Assembly (NCBI RefSeq): GCF_024733565.1
Contig: NZ_JANIOC010000008.1
Location: 1-64,000, forward strand
Source: Rossellomorea sp. SC111
Lineage (GTDB): Bacteria; Bacillota; Bacilli; Bacillales; Bacillaceae_B
Direction: 5' to 3'
DNA: 64,000 nt
The notes beneath the pieces were generated by a model. It worked only from the letters and a program-made list of their open reading frames with translations, was not told the origin of the DNA and made no database searches. The stretch's first letter is position 1, and every line of letters starts with the position of its first letter. The position numbers and the translations under genes were made by a program. Below, in pieces: positions 18,723-29,111 of the stretch.

Positions 18723-19415
18723 TCAATCGATCCTGCAAATGGAGACAGGGCAATTTTCACAGTCAATTTCATTTTTCAGATAATCCAGATCCAAGATCGT
18801 GATGTATCCTTTTTCCGACATTAGGACGCCGTCTTTCTTCAATTCACTCAATAATCTGTTCACAACTTCCCTGGATGATCCACAAAAATTGGCCAATTCC
18901 TGGTGAGTTAAGGGCAGGTCGATCAGAATACCGGTTTTAACGGTTTTTCCGTAGCTATTGACCATGCGGATCAGGGTAGAATACAGGGCTCCTTTTTTTC
19001 CATGAAGGATGAGGTCGCGAAACTTTGTCTGATTCTGCTGATTTTGAAGCTGTATCCATTTCAGCCATTGTATTGTCAAATCACCGTTTTGGGACAGAGT
19101 TTCTTCAAACCTTTCTTTCGGTAAAACATAAACCGTCGTGCCCTCGAGTATTTTCGCGCTGAGCATGTAGTGGGCCACTTTACTGAATAAAGTCAATTCT
19201 CCGATGACGTCATCAGTTGAACAGATGCGCAGGGATAATTCACGTCCATCGGGGATGATTTTGCTTATTTGAACCCGGCCGCTTCTGATTAAATATAACT
19301 CGTGAGCCGCTTTTCCTTCTTGAAACAAAAAACTTCCTTTTTTTAAGGTTCTCACCGACTTTTTCTCGATGAATAATTGTTTTATCTCGGAAGGGACTTC
19401 AACATTCTCACTCAT
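18723..19415 (-). CDS. fnr: Fnr-type oxygen-sensing Crp/Fnr regulator
   Basis: 230 residues: cNMP-binding-like domain (about 20-130), dimer helix, winged helix-turn-helix with THQELANFCGSSREVVNRLL. The C-terminus is CENCPVSICRID, giving Cys219, Cys222 and Cys227. That CX2CX4C spacing matches Cys227/230/235 of B. subtilis Fnr, whose 4Fe-4S cluster sits at the C-terminus with Asp141 as fourth ligand. Asp134 in FRDLILHG is the likely counterpart. Under low oxygen it should activate anaerobic genes at TGTGA-N6-TCACA sites. In B. subtilis fnr sits with narK elsewhere, so this location differs. It could instead be a related paralogue. Confidence 0.82.
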   Translation of the reverse strand: MSENVEVPSEIKQLFIEKKSVRTLKKGSFLFQEGKAAHELYLIRSGRVQISKIIPDGRELSLRICSTDDVIGELTLFSKVAHYMLSAKILEGTTVYVLPKERFEETLSQNGDLTIQWLKWIQLQNQQNQTKFRDLILHGKKGALYSTLIRMVNSYGKTVKTGILIDLPLTHQELANFCGSSREVVNRLLSELKKDGVLMSEKGYITILDLDYLKNEIDCENCPVSICRID

Positions 19416-19488
19416 GAGATCACACCGTTTCCATAAAAAATGTCTTATTTTAACAAGCTTAACAAAGGAACGCGGGCGAATAGAAGGC

Positions 19489-20298
19489 TTATGTGAAAAT
19501 CAGGACGGCAGCTCCAACGGCGACACAATAAATAGCAAAATACTTTAAGTTTCCTTTAGCCATAATATTCATGAACCACTTCAAAGAGAAGTAAGAAGCG
19601 ATCAAAGATGCAATAAAGGCAACGACATATGGAATCGCCATGGAAGCGAGATTCGGATCATCCATCAGGTCGCTTATTCCAAATACCATGACGCCAACGC
19701 TGACGGGGATATAAAGAAGGAACGAGAAGCGCAGGGCTGTTTCCGCCTTCATACCGCTTGCCATGGCCGCAACGATCGTGGCACCTGAACGACTGATTCC
19801 AGGGATGAGGGCAACTGCCTGTGCAAGACCGATGATGATCGCGTCCTTTACATTTAAGTCTCCATCATTCTTTCTTCCTCTCAGGTTACGGATCATCCAT
19901 AGGGCGATACCTGTCACGATGAGTGTGATGCCTACCGTGATGACAGAAGTAAGGTGTTCCTCAATGACATCGCCGAATAGTACACCGATCACCCCGGCAG
20001 GGATTGTCCCGATCAGCAAGTATATAATGAAATGAAAATCACGTTTTGTTTCGGGTGTTTTCTGTTTGAAATAACCGAGTCCATTCACGATAAGTCGCAT
20101 GATGTCTTCCCGGTAAACGATGAGCACGGCGAGTAACGAAGCCGTATTGACCAGAATTTCAAAGGTCAGCGTTGTGTCTTTGATTCCAAGGAAATGCTGG
20201 GCGAGCAACAGATGTCCACTGGATGAGATCGGAATCGGTTCCGTGAACCCTTGAAAAATCCCCAAAAATAAGTATTTCATAATCAAATAAAAATCCAT
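19489..20298 (-). CDS. uppP: Undecaprenyl-diphosphate phosphatase
   Basis: 269 residues, about eight membrane helices. The two active motifs are [13 protein letters not shown] (near residue 16) and [13 protein letters not shown]. BacA/UppP removes a phosphate from undecaprenyl diphosphate outside the membrane, recycling the lipid carrier for peptidoglycan and conferring bacitracin tolerance. Motif 1 reads [10 protein letters not shown] where many homologues have LPISSTGH, a conservative variant. It is upstream of fnr on the same strand with no obvious terminator in between. Confidence 0.95.
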   Translation of the reverse strand: MDFYLIMKYLFLGIFQGFTEPIPISSSGHLLLAQHFLGIKDTTLTFEILVNTASLLAVLIVYREDIMRLIVNGLGYFKQKTPETKRDFHFIIYLLIGTIPAGVIGVLFGDVIEEHLTSVITVGITLIVTGIALWMIRNLRGRKNDGDLNVKDAIIIGLAQAVALIPGISRSGATIVAAMASGMKAETALRFSFLLYIPVSVGVMVFGISDLMDDPNLASMAIPYVVAFIASLIASYFSLKWFMNIMAKGNLKYFAIYCVAVGAAVLIFT

Positions 20299-20492
20299 TG
20301 TATATCCTCCAAGCTTTTTTTCTCCACATTTTTTAATTTAACACCATAAAGGGAAAGACTGTAAAGGCTTTTTCCGAATGTTAACCGAACCGTAACGTGA
20401 ATATTATATTTATCCTTCATCTGGCATGCATGAAAGGTCATGCTTGTAGAAAAATAGGAAGGAAGCATCGCTTCGAAAAAGGAGGGGTAAAA

Positions 20493-20672
20493 ATGGGACA
20501 GTCACGACAATTCAGGGCCGGGGAAAAAGCACCGAACAATGGTGAGTATATAGAAATCGGTGAAACCGGGAGCATGGTGAAGAATCCGCAAAAACTGCGT
20601 TTGAAAGCAGGGGACAGGTTTCCTGAGAACTCCAATCACAACCGTCTTTGGTCATATATGAGAAAACCTTAA
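20493..20672 (+). CDS. yjzC: YjzC family small protein
   Basis: 59 residues, MGQSRQFRAGEKAPNNGEY onwards, then EIGETGSMVKNPQKLRLKAG and ending NHNRLWSYMRKP. This agrees with the YjzC family. AAGGAGGGG precedes ATG 20493; in-frame codons further upstream have no ribosome site. Function unknown. Confidence 0.9.
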   Translation: MGQSRQFRAGEKAPNNGEYIEIGETGSMVKNPQKLRLKAGDRFPENSNHNRLWSYMRKP

Positions 20673-20687
20673 CCATCAGGAACAAGG

Positions 20688-20722
20688 GTGCCCCGGAACA
20701 AGGCGGCCCTTGTTCCTTTTTC
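20688..20722 (+). terminator. Terminator after yjzC
   Basis: AGGAACAAGGG (20688-20698) pairs with CCCTTGTTCCT (20707-20717), followed by TTTTCTTT. Confidence 0.9.
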
Positions 20723-20746
20723 TTTCCCTTTTTCCGAAGAAAGGGA

Positions 20747-20752
20747 TATAAT
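20747..20752 (+). promoter_or_regulatory. -10 element of the clpB promoter
   Basis: TATAAT at 20747-20752 would start transcription near 20759, inside the CtsR operator. The -35 (TTTCCC near 20723) is weak. Confidence 0.55.
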
Positions 20753-20761
20753 GCAATTAAA

Positions 20762-20778
20762 GGTCAATAAAGGTCAAA
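20762..20778 (+). promoter_or_regulatory. CtsR operator of clpB
   Basis: GGTCAAT-AAA-GGTCAAA is the direct heptad repeat of CtsR (RGTCAAA-NAN-RGTCAAA) with one mismatch. It lies at the transcription start, so CtsR should repress clpB until heat or protein stress. Confidence 0.85.
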
Positions 20779-20794
20779 TGCGAGGTGGTAGACA

Positions 20795-23386
20795 ATGAAT
20801 CTTGATAATATGACCCACAGCATTCAGGAAGGATTGGTTTCGGCTGGTCAAATGGCGAAGGAAAAGCTACATACAGATGTAAGCGCCATTCATTTATGGA
20901 AATCCCTTCTCGGGTCGGGAGGTAGCTTCCTTCGTACCATATATGAGCGGGCGGGGGTAACCATTCAGGCTTTGACTGAATGGATTGATGAGAAGTTACA
21001 AGACATCCCTGCAGTAGAGGGGGAAGGTATTGAATATGGACAGTACCTTTCAAGGGATATCCATCAACTCTTCGCGGACAGTGAGAGTTTGAGACGGAAA
21101 TGGGAAGACGACTATATTTCCATTGAGCATCTTGCCCTTTCCCTGTGGAAGCAGAAGAATCATCCGATTACCCTATACTTAACACATCAAGGGGTAACGG
21201 AAAAAAACGCAAGAGAAATCATTGAAGAGCTAAGAGGAGGGAGCAGGGTGACGACACAAAACCCGGAAGTGAAATATGAAGCGCTAAAGAAATACGGAAG
21301 GGATCTTGTGGCTGATGTGAGGTCAGGGAAAATCGATCCTGTTATCGGGAGAGATAGTGAGATCCGACACGTCATTCGCATTCTTTCACGGAAAACGAAG
21401 AATAATCCCGTCTTGATCGGTGAGCCGGGAGTAGGCAAAACCGCCATCGTGGAAGGTCTTGCCCAGAGGATTGTTCGTAAGGATGTTCCTGAAGGCTTGA
21501 AGGATAAGACGATTTTCGAGCTGGATATGAGCTCTTTAGTCGCAGGAGCGAAATTCAGGGGCGAGTTTGAAGAACGATTGAAAGCCGTTTTGCAAGAAGT
21601 GAAAAAGAGTGAAGGACGCATTCTTCTTTTCATTGATGAACTCCATACGATTGTCGGTGCAGGAAAAACAGATGGTGCCATGGATGCGGGGAATATCCTG
21701 AAACCGATGCTGGCCAGAGGGGAGCTTCACTGTATCGGGGCAACGACCTTCAATGAATATCGAAAGTATATAGAGAAGGATCCTGCCCTTGAAAGACGCT
21801 TTCAACAAGTGCTCGTACAGGAACCAAACGTGGAGGATACGATCTCCATCCTGAGAGGATTGAAGGAACGATTTGAAATCCACCACGGAGTCAATATACA
21901 TGACCGGGCCATCGTAGCTGCATCCAGGCTGTCTGATCGTTATATCTCAGACCGGTTCCTCCCTGATAAAGCCATCGACCTAATCGATGAAGCATGTGCC
22001 ATGATCCGGACGGAAATCGATTCGATGCCCTCAGAGCTCGATGAAGTCACCCGTAAAGTGATGCAGCTCGAAATTGAGGAAGCAGCGTTGAATAAGGAGA
22101 AAGATGCTGCAAGTATAGAGCGGCTCGGACGTATCCGTGAAGATTTAAGCAATCTGAAGGAAAAAGCGAATAGCATGAAATTAAAATGGGAGCAGGAGAA
22201 AGAAAGCATCTCCGTCGTACAGGAGAAGCGGGAAGAATTAGAGAAACTCCGGCGCCAGTTGGAAGAAGCCGAAAGTGATTATGATTTGAATAAAGCCGCT
22301 GAACTCAGGCACGGACGGATTCCGGCAATGGAAAAGGAGCTTGAGGCGGTAGAGCAGGAAATGATGAAAGAACAGGAAGGGCGCCTGCTTCGTGAAGAAG
22401 TGACAGAAGAAGAAGTGGCGAATATTGTGGCGAGATGGACAGGGATCCCGGTCACAAAGCTTGTAGAAGGAGAAAGGGAGAAGTTGTTGAAGCTTGATCA
22501 CATTCTTCATGAACGGGTGATCGGGCAGGATGAAGCCGTTCAACTGGTCAGTGATGCCGTCATTCGTGCAAGGGCAGGGATCAAGGATCCGAACAGACCG
22601 ATTGGTTCCTTCATTTTCTTAGGGCCGACAGGAGTCGGGAAGACAGAGCTTGCGAAGACCCTCGCCCAAACGTTATTTGACAGTGAAGAACAGATGATCC
22701 GAATCGATATGTCTGAATATATGGAGAAGCATGCGGTTTCCCGTTTGATCGGGGCACCCCCTGGATATGTAGGCTATGAAGAAGGCGGTCAGCTGACAGA
22801 AGCAATCAGGCGTAAACCCTATTCTGTCATTTTACTGGATGAAATTGAAAAGGCTCATCCCGAAGTATTCAATATTCTTCTGCAAATGCTTGATGATGGC
22901 CGGATAACCGATTCTCAAGGGAGGACCATTGATTGTAAAAACACGGTGATCATCATGACCTCCAATATCGGTTCTGCTCACCTCCTTGAACGGAATAAAG
23001 GGGAAGAAGAGATTGACTCCGAAACGAAAGATCTCGTCATGGGCCAGCTGCGGTCTGCTTTCCGCCCTGAATTCCTTAACCGGGTGGATGACATTATCCT
23101 ATTCAAGCCTTTGAGCATTCAAAATATAAAGGGGATCATTGATAAACTCATTGAGGACCTTCAGGAACGGATTGAGGAGCAGCAAATCATCCTTTCCCTT
23201 ACGGAAGGGGCGAAAGAACTCATCGCAGAATCCGCCTATGATCCCGTTTATGGAGCACGTCCTTTAAAAAGGTACCTTCAGAGGGAAATCGAGACTAAGC
23301 TTGCAAGGGAGCTCATTGCCGGAAACATACGACAGGGTCAAACCATCACGATTGATGCAGGTGAAAATGGTCTGTCGATTCATTAA
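20795..23386 (+). CDS. clpB: ClpB disaggregase (AAA+ chaperone)
   Basis: 863 residues: N-domain (1-145), first AAA+ module with Walker A GEPGVGKT (209-216) and Walker [11 protein letters not shown], full coiled-coil middle domain (about 405-525, from [13 protein letters not shown]), second module with [12 protein letters not shown] and [15 protein letters not shown]. The full-length middle domain separates ClpB from ClpC and ClpE, and no ClpP-binding loop is evident. With DnaK it pulls apart protein aggregates. B. subtilis lacks it, B. cereus-type genomes have it at a similar place. The CtsR operator upstream indicates stress control. Confidence 0.95.
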   Translation: MNLDNMTHSIQEGLVSAGQMAKEKLHTDVSAIHLWKSLLGSGGSFLRTIYERAGVTIQALTEWIDEKLQDIPAVEGEGIEYGQYLSRDIHQLFADSESLRRKWEDDYISIEHLALSLWKQKNHPITLYLTHQGVTEKNAREIIEELRGGSRVTTQNPEVKYEALKKYGRDLVADVRSGKIDPVIGRDSEIRHVIRILSRKTKNNPVLIGEPGVGKTAIVEGLAQRIVRKDVPEGLKDKTIFELDMSSLVAGAKFRGEFEERLKAVLQEVKKSEGRILLFIDELHTIVGAGKTDGAMDAGNILKPMLARGELHCIGATTFNEYRKYIEKDPALERRFQQVLVQEPNVEDTISILRGLKERFEIHHGVNIHDRAIVAASRLSDRYISDRFLPDKAIDLIDEACAMIRTEIDSMPSELDEVTRKVMQLEIEEAALNKEKDAASIERLGRIREDLSNLKEKANSMKLKWEQEKESISVVQEKREELEKLRRQLEEAESDYDLNKAAELRHGRIPAMEKELEAVEQEMMKEQEGRLLREEVTEEEVANIVARWTGIPVTKLVEGEREKLLKLDHILHERVIGQDEAVQLVSDAVIRARAGIKDPNRPIGSFIFLGPTGVGKTELAKTLAQTLFDSEEQMIRIDMSEYMEKHAVSRLIGAPPGYVGYEEGGQLTEAIRRKPYSVILLDEIEKAHPEVFNILLQMLDDGRITDSQGRTIDCKNTVIIMTSNIGSAHLLERNKGEEEIDSETKDLVMGQLRSAFRPEFLNRVDDIILFKPLSIQNIKGIIDKLIEDLQERIEEQQIILSLTEGAKELIAESAYDPVYGARPLKRYLQREIETKLARELIAGNIRQGQTITIDAGENGLSIH

Positions 23387-23390
23387 TCTA

Positions 23391-23419
23391 AAAAAAGCAG
23401 CCGGATTTGGCTGCTTTTC
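23391..23419. terminator. Bidirectional terminator of clpB and yjzD
   Basis: AAAAGCAGCC and GGCTGCTTTT form a perfect 10-base stem around GGATTT, at the end of convergent clpB and yjzD. Confidence 0.9.
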
Positions 23420-23602
23420 TTAATGGTTTTCTACAGGCTCGTTTGGTATAACAAGCGTGATCAGGAATACCAATACCGTGAAACAAACGGAAAGGATTAA
23501 TCCTGTTTGAAAATGAAATTCGTTTCCATTCATAGAACTAACAACGTAAGTCAGCATTTCGGACAATGCAAAAGCCCAGAAGAACATCCAAAAAAATCTC
23601 AC
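23420..23602 (-). CDS. yjzD: YjzD family small membrane protein (DUF2929)
   Basis: 60 residues with two membrane helices (FFWMFFWAFALSEMLTYVV and TGLILSVCFTVLVFLITLV), ending IPNEPVENH. The length, helix layout and C-terminus fit DUF2929. It begins at GTG 23602, six bases after GAGGTGA. Function unknown. Confidence 0.85.
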   Translation of the reverse strand: MRFFWMFFWAFALSEMLTYVVSSMNGNEFHFQTGLILSVCFTVLVFLITLVIPNEPVENH

Positions 23603-23852
23603 GCCAAGTCACCTCATTCCTATGTATTTAACACATTCAATCGTATGTTGTCACTCATTTCAATCTTTATTAGTTTACCACAGCTTTCGCAATTAATAAA
23701 TGACTAATCTGTGAAATGTAAACCCTGTCATCCCGTTGGAGAAAGTGGCCGGAATTTACATAAATTAATGTTTCTCTATGGGCTATCTTCCTTACAAATG
23801 CAGTCTCCTTACATAAACTATAGAGACTTAGTATGTAAAAGGAGAAATTTAA

Positions 23853-24596
23853 ATGTATCAGCGATTGTTTCAATTAGAGCAAGAGTGGTGCATGATCCAT
23901 TACCCTGAACGACCAAATGGATTCGCTGTAATGATTATTGGGGACTCCCATCACTATGTAGACGAAAAGAGCAGTTTCTGGGTGCAGCATGAGGCAAGAT
24001 ATAAGTGGATTCAAGAGCTGACAGCCAAGGGGTACATTGTATATTATAGTAATCTGTATGGAGCGAATTGGGGTAGCGATCAAGCCGTACAACTGGCCAG
24101 GCGACTCTATCAGCATGTGAAACGTAATGAAATCATCAATGGAAGGATTCACATATTGGCTGAAGGAATGGGAGCATTAGTATTGAAAAATCTCTATCCG
24201 AAATTGGCAAATGATATTAGAAGTGCCATCCTTCTCTCCCCATGTGTATCGCTCTATGACCATTTAGAACAAGAAAAGGAACAGAAATTCTTTTATAAAA
24301 AAGTGATAAAGGAACTTTCCTTCATGCTGAAGATGATGGAAGAGGATTGTGAAGCCTTCATTTCACAACAATCACAGAACTACAAAATATTCCAGGAAAT
24401 CCCTGTTCCCCTGTATATTGTTCAGTCAATGACTCTAAACCGTTATAAAAATCAATTCACTCTCATAAAAGATATATATACGGAGCGTTTAGCAAAAGGA
24501 ATTTCAACGGATCTATTCTTTGTTCTTCCTGAGAAGCGAGGGTCTCTTGGAGGGAAGATCGCCTCTTACTTTTCCCTGCATGAGAAAGAGTTATAA
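23853..24596 (+). CDS. yjaU: YjaU-like alpha/beta hydrolase-fold protein
   Basis: 247 residues, with a hydrolase-like order of strands and helices: GFAVMIIGDSHHYVDE, IHILAEGMGALVLK and SAILLSPCVSLYDH. The place of the GXSXG nucleophile elbow reads AEGMG, so the catalytic Ser appears to be Gly. It may be a non-catalytic binding protein. ATG 23853 follows AAAGGAG. It is probably cotranscribed with yjaV 22 bases downstream. Position before med and comZ matches B. subtilis yjaU. Confidence 0.75.
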   Translation: MYQRLFQLEQEWCMIHYPERPNGFAVMIIGDSHHYVDEKSSFWVQHEARYKWIQELTAKGYIVYYSNLYGANWGSDQAVQLARRLYQHVKRNEIINGRIHILAEGMGALVLKNLYPKLANDIRSAILLSPCVSLYDHLEQEKEQKFFYKKVIKELSFMLKMMEEDCEAFISQQSQNYKIFQEIPVPLYIVQSMTLNRYKNQFTLIKDIYTERLAKGISTDLFFVLPEKRGSLGGKIASYFSLHEKEL

Positions 24597-24618
24597 CAAA
24601 AAAATTGGAGTGATTGAC

Positions 24619-25338
24619 TTGAACCATCATGCAATCGTTTTTGCTGCACAACAGTTTTTAGGCTTCGAACTCTGTAATGCCCTTCTGGAAAAAGGATGGA
24701 CCGTGACTGCCATCGATGAGGACAAAGAGACGGTGGATAAATGGATGGAAATTGGAAGGAATGCAAACCTGGAGTATGTTCCCTATGGGGAATGGGATAA
24801 GAACGTACGCGAAGGCTCCAGTGTTTTCCTTCCTTACTATGACCAGGGAAGAGGAGATAGAGCAGGGTTTTTAACAGAAGTAGATAAATTGCTCTCAAAA
24901 GTGGACCAACCCTTCCATAAGATCCGAATCTATTCTATTGGAAAAGGAAACAGAAATCTAGAAGAGGAGGGCGCAGTGTTTTACCTTCCAACGTTATATG
25001 GCATCCATCAACCGGAAGAATTTCTGTTTACACAGATTTTGACCGGCAGAGGGGAAGTAACGGACTATGTGGATGATCCCTCGGGGGCGATTTATGTGAA
25101 GGATGCAGCGGGTATGATTGTCAAGCTTTCCTCAAAGAAAGATACCTACACCTTGAAACCTCTATCAAACAGGAGCTGGAATGAAGTTCTATCATATATT
25201 ACAGATGAAATTTTTTCAGCTGATCACCGTGAAATCGAATCAGTTGGAAAAGAAGTGATCGTCAGACCATCCAAGTCTCACAGGAGCATCATTGATCAAC
25301 AAGAAAAAGGGATACGCTTGCATGAAATTGAGGAATGA
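24619..25338 (+). CDS. yjaV: YjaV-like Rossmann-fold protein
   Basis: 239 residues starting at TTG 24619 (MNHHAIVFAAQQFLGFELC), eight bases after GGAG. An in-frame ATG at 24520 lies inside yjaU. The beginning resembles a dinucleotide-binding beta-alpha-beta unit (AIVFAAQQFLGFELCNALLEKG then TVTAIDED) but lacks the GXXGXXG motif, so cofactor binding is uncertain. Synteny matches yjaV. Function unknown. Confidence 0.75.
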   Translation: MNHHAIVFAAQQFLGFELCNALLEKGWTVTAIDEDKETVDKWMEIGRNANLEYVPYGEWDKNVREGSSVFLPYYDQGRGDRAGFLTEVDKLLSKVDQPFHKIRIYSIGKGNRNLEEEGAVFYLPTLYGIHQPEEFLFTQILTGRGEVTDYVDDPSGAIYVKDAAGMIVKLSSKKDTYTLKPLSNRSWNEVLSYITDEIFSADHREIESVGKEVIVRPSKSHRSIIDQQEKGIRLHEIEE

Positions 25339-25439
25339 GAAAACTTTTTCTTTTCATGTGGATAGAGGTGAGGGTAAAATAGGGATGATGTAATGAACCT
25401 TTTATAGATGCTGCATGGGCTTTAAAGGAGTTGCTGCAC

Positions 25440-26408
25440 ATGAGTAAGAAATGTTACATGTTTATCCTGATTGTATTCCTCGTTGGACTAAGTGGTTGTT
25501 CAGCAGGGAACAGCGAAGAGATAGAAAAGGTTGGTTTACTTGTTCCGGAAGCAGTGAATGATGGAGTATGGGGGACAAAAGGATACAGGGGATTATTAAA
25601 AATACAATCCGATTATAATGCAGACGTTTTCTATAAAGAGGGAATGAAGAATGATACATCAATCAAGCAGGCAGTAGAGGAATTTGATGATAATGATGTC
25701 ACCTTAGTATTTGGACACGGAAGTGAGTATGCAGATGTTTTTAACGACTTGTCAGGGGAGCACCCTAACATGCATTTCGTCAGTTTTAACGGACACGCCT
25801 CGGAAAAAAACACGACAAGCCTACAGTTCAAAGGATATGCAATGGGCTTTTTCGGAGGAATGACAGCTGCCTTTCACTCGAAAACGAAAAAGATCGGTGT
25901 GATTGCAGCCTTTGATTGGCAGCCTGAAGTTCAAGGTTTTATAGATGGAGCGAAGTATCAAAACAGTGAGACAGAGATTAAGGTGGAGTACACCAATCAT
26001 TGGGACGATCAAGCGAGGGCCCTTCAAGAGTTGGACACTTTACTGAATGAGGGTATCGATGTTGTATATCCTGCTGGAGACGGCTATAATGTAGCTGTAA
26101 TCGAAAAGCTTAAGGAAAGAGGACTTTATGCCATAGGGTACGTATCCGATCAATCCGATCTTGGGGAATCAACGGTCCTGACCAGCACTGTCCAGCAGGC
26201 TGATAAGTTATATGGAGTAGTTGCCGAAAGGTTTGCGCAAGATGAGCTCAAATCAGGCAACCTGGAATTTGATTTTAAAGACGGTGTGATCTCCATGGGG
26301 AAATTCAGTCCCCTCATTCCGAAAGATTTTCAATCTGAAATGAAGCAACATGTAAATGACTATATTGACACCGGCAAATTGCCGAATGGAAAGGAATCGA
26401 AACAATGA
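25440..26408 (+). CDS. med: Med, BMP-family lipoprotein, positive regulator of comK
   Basis: 322 residues. The start is ATG 25440, nine bases after AAAGGAG. Lipoprotein signal with lipobox LSGC. The body is a BMP/PnrA-type binding protein (VGLLVPEAVNDGVWGTKGY, HFVSFNG, GYAMGFFGGMTAA). In B. subtilis Med raises competence gene expression through ComK. Overlap with comZ (ATGA) indicates coupling. Confidence 0.85.
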   Translation: MSKKCYMFILIVFLVGLSGCSAGNSEEIEKVGLLVPEAVNDGVWGTKGYRGLLKIQSDYNADVFYKEGMKNDTSIKQAVEEFDDNDVTLVFGHGSEYADVFNDLSGEHPNMHFVSFNGHASEKNTTSLQFKGYAMGFFGGMTAAFHSKTKKIGVIAAFDWQPEVQGFIDGAKYQNSETEIKVEYTNHWDDQARALQELDTLLNEGIDVVYPAGDGYNVAVIEKLKERGLYAIGYVSDQSDLGESTVLTSTVQQADKLYGVVAERFAQDELKSGNLEFDFKDGVISMGKFSPLIPKDFQSEMKQHVNDYIDTGKLPNGKESKQ

Positions 26409-26593
26409 ATCAAGATAAAACGATGGAATTTATGCAGATTGCCATGAAATACTTCCCTCAAGCGAAGGAACAACTCGATCAAGCAGGTGTCGAGTTCTCT
26501 CCTGAAATGCTGCAGCCATTCATGACGCTTTTCACCCAGGTGATGAGTGAAGCCTACGAATTAGGCAAGCAGGATGCCTTACATAAAGAATAG
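26405..26593 (+). CDS. comZ: ComZ, competence regulator
   Basis: 62 residues, EFMQIAMKYFPQAKEQLDQA through AYELGKQDALHKE. It matches ComZ, which represses the comG operon in B. subtilis. The first codons overlap the end of med by four bases. Confidence 0.88.
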   Translation: MNQDKTMEFMQIAMKYFPQAKEQLDQAGVEFSPEMLQPFMTLFTQVMSEAYELGKQDALHKE

Positions 26594-26603
26594 TTATTAA
26601 AGG

Positions 26604-26637
26604 ACGGGTCATCGGAATGTTCGGTGGCCCGTTTTTT
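26604..26637 (+). terminator. Terminator after comZ
   Basis: ACGGGTCATCG pairs with CGGTGGCCCGT using G-U pairs, followed by TTTTTT. Confidence 0.85.
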
Positions 26638-26682
26638 ATTAAGTCAAAAAACGTGTAGAAGGTAGTGAGAAGTAAAAAATAA

Positions 26683-26711
26683 TTGCAGAAAGTAGAAATC
26701 TTCGATAAAAT
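26683..26711 (+). promoter_or_regulatory. SigA promoter of fabH-fabF
   Basis: TTGCAG (26683-26688), 17 bases, TAAAAT (26706-26711). The start point would fall inside the FapR operator. Confidence 0.65.
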
Positions 26712-26727
26712 TAGTACCAAGTCTTAA
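26711..26727 (+). promoter_or_regulatory. FapR operator of fabH-fabF
   Basis: TTAGTACCAAGTCTTAA resembles the FapR box (TTAGTACCTGATACTAA type) with an intact left arm and a degenerate right arm. FapR releases it when malonyl-CoA rises. Confidence 0.75.
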
Positions 26728-26787
26728 TAATTGATAATAACCATTAAGTATAGTAAAAAATTATAAATGAAAGTAGGGAACGCCAGT

Positions 26788-27720
26788 ATGAATACAGGTA
26801 TTATTGGAATTGGACGATATCTTCCTGAAAAGATCTTAACAAACGCGGACCTTGAGAAAATGGTGGATACTTCGGATGAATGGATTCGTACGAGAACAGG
26901 CATTGAAGAGAGAAGAATAGCTAATAATGAAACGAATACCTCTGATATGGCTTTTGAAGCTGCCAAGAAGGCAATTGCTGATGCGGAAATCAATCCCGAG
27001 GAAATCGATTTGATCATGGTTGCAACCGTTACCCCGGATCATCCATTCCCCTCTGTTGCCTGTCTCCTACAAGAACGATTGGGAGCCAAGAAGGCTGCTG
27101 CAATGGATATCAGTGCAGCATGTGCAGGATTTATGTATGGTATGATTACGGCAAAGCAATTTATTGATAATGGTGCGTATAAGAATGTCCTTGTGGTAGG
27201 TGTGGAGAAATTATCCAAAATCACTGACTGGGAGGACCGTAACACAGCCGTCCTGTTCGGGGATGCTGCCGGTGCGGCGGTCCTTGGACCCGTTCCGGAC
27301 GGCAAGGGTATTCTTGCCTTTGAATTGGGATCGGACGGTTCAGGAGCGAAGCACTTATATCAGGATGAAAAATTGATCATGAACGGTCGGGAAGTTTTTA
27401 AGTTCGCCGTTCGTCAAATGGGTGAATCCAGTATAAATGTGATTGAAAAGGCAGGGTTAAGGAAAGAGGACGTAGATTTCCTGATTCCACACCAGGCCAA
27501 CATCCGTATCATGGAAGCAGCAAGGCAACGACTTGAGCTGCCGGTGGAAAAAATGTCTAAGACCGTAAATAAATATGGAAATACTTCAGCGGCTTCTATC
27601 CCGGTTTCTTTAGTGGAAGATCTTGAAGCGGGAAGAGTGAAAGAGAATGATGTTGTCGTCATGGTAGGATTCGGTGGCGGTTTAACTTGGGGCGCGATTA
27701 TTATGCGCTGGGGTAAATAA
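26788..27720 (+). CDS. fabH: Beta-ketoacyl-ACP synthase III
   Basis: 310 residues from ATG 26788 ([15 protein letters not shown]). Cys-His-Asn triad visible in [19 protein letters not shown] and [11 protein letters not shown]. It condenses a CoA primer with malonyl-ACP to begin fatty acid synthesis; in Bacillus it uses branched primers. It is the first gene of a two-gene operon with fabF under a FapR box. Confidence 0.97.
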   Translation: MNTGIIGIGRYLPEKILTNADLEKMVDTSDEWIRTRTGIEERRIANNETNTSDMAFEAAKKAIADAEINPEEIDLIMVATVTPDHPFPSVACLLQERLGAKKAAAMDISAACAGFMYGMITAKQFIDNGAYKNVLVVGVEKLSKITDWEDRNTAVLFGDAAGAAVLGPVPDGKGILAFELGSDGSGAKHLYQDEKLIMNGREVFKFAVRQMGESSINVIEKAGLRKEDVDFLIPHQANIRIMEAARQRLELPVEKMSKTVNKYGNTSAASIPVSLVEDLEAGRVKENDVVVMVGFGGGLTWGAIIMRWGK

Positions 27721-27771
27721 TTGAGTATCAGAAGCTTATCGACAACTTGCAGATAAAGGAGATGGATTAGA

Positions 27772-29016
27772 ATGAATAAGAAACGTGTAGTAGTGACAGG
27801 ATTAGGAAGCGTCACGCCATTAGGTAATGATGTGGAATCGACCTGGTCGAATATTTTGGCCGGAAAGACGGGGGTAGGGCCTTTGACGCGTTTAAACGCC
27901 GATGAGTATCCTGCTAAAGTAGCGGCAGAACTAAAAGACTTCAATATCGAAGAGTTCGGAGTGGAAAGAAAAGAAGCAAGGAAGATGGATCGCTTCACTC
28001 ACTATGCGATTGCTGCATCGTTAATGGCTGTAAAAGATTCAAAACTTGATATCACAGACGAAAATGCACATCGAGTCGGTGTATGGATCGGTTCAGGTAT
28101 CGGGGGAATGGAAACATTCGAACAGCAATACGAAACATTCCAAAAGCGTGGATATCGCCGTGTGAGCCCATTCTTCGTGCCAATGATCATACCTGATATG
28201 GCAGCGGGACAAGTATCCATTATGCTCGGGGCCAAAGGGTTCAACTCTTGTACCGTAACGGCTTGTGCAACAGGTACAAACTCAATCGGGGATGCCTTCA
28301 AGGTCATTCAGCGCGGGGATGCGGATGTGATGGTTTCCGGTGGAGCAGAAGCGCCCATCACGAAAATGTCCGTAGCCGGATTCTGTGCAAACACAGCACT
28401 TTCCACCAATCCAGATCCCGAAAAAGCATCAAGGCCTTTTGATTCCAATCGTGATGGCTTCGTAATGGGAGAAGGAGCGGGAATCGTCGTTCTGGAAGAA
28501 CTTGAGCATGCCGTAAAACGTGGAGCGACGATTTATGCAGAAATCGTCGGGTACGGATGTACCGGAGATGCTTATCACATCACTGCCCCGGCACCAGCTG
28601 GAGAAGGCGGAGCAAGAGCGATGAAAATGGCACTTGATGATGGCGGGGTCCGTCCGGAAGAGATGGATTACATCAATGCCCACGGAACAAGTACCCCATA
28701 TAATGATAAATACGAAACGATGGCTGTGAAGGAAGTGTTCGGGGACCATGCATATAATTTAGCCATGAGTTCGACGAAATCCATGACGGGACACCTTCTT
28801 GGTGCAGCAGGAGGAGTGGAAGCGATTTTCACTGTACTGGCGATGAAAGACAGTGTTCTTCCTCCTACCATCAATATTGAAACGCCGGATCCGGATTGTG
28901 ATCTGGACTATGTAGCAAACGAAGCAAGGAAACAAGAAGTAAATGTAGCGATGAGTAATTCATTAGGATTCGGTGGTCACAATGCCACCATCGTATTCAA
29001 AAAATATCAAGGTTAA
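27772..29016 (+). CDS. fabF: Beta-ketoacyl-ACP synthase II
   Basis: 414 residues with the Cys-His-His site: [11 protein letters not shown] (Cys), [11 protein letters not shown] (His) and [12 protein letters not shown] (His). It elongates fatty acyl-ACP. AAAGGAG precedes ATG 27772. Cotranscription with fabH is expected (gap about 50 bases, no terminator). Confidence 0.97.
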   Translation: MNKKRVVVTGLGSVTPLGNDVESTWSNILAGKTGVGPLTRLNADEYPAKVAAELKDFNIEEFGVERKEARKMDRFTHYAIAASLMAVKDSKLDITDENAHRVGVWIGSGIGGMETFEQQYETFQKRGYRRVSPFFVPMIIPDMAAGQVSIMLGAKGFNSCTVTACATGTNSIGDAFKVIQRGDADVMVSGGAEAPITKMSVAGFCANTALSTNPDPEKASRPFDSNRDGFVMGEGAGIVVLEELEHAVKRGATIYAEIVGYGCTGDAYHITAPAPAGEGGARAMKMALDDGGVRPEEMDYINAHGTSTPYNDKYETMAVKEVFGDHAYNLAMSSTKSMTGHLLGAAGGVEAIFTVLAMKDSVLPPTINIETPDPDCDLDYVANEARKQEVNVAMSNSLGFGGHNATIVFKKYQG

Positions 29017-29021
29017 CATAG

Positions 29022-29053
29022 ACGGGCCTGTTACGTGTAGCAGGCTCTTTTTG
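29022..29053 (+). terminator. Terminator after fabF
   Basis: GGGCCTG and CAGGCTC, extended through TTAC/GTAG bases, followed by TTTTTG. Confidence 0.8.
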
Positions 29054-29111
29054 TTGTGAATCATTCCCCTTTAACATATACATGTTAAAAAGAATGGAAA
29101 GAGGGATGAAG

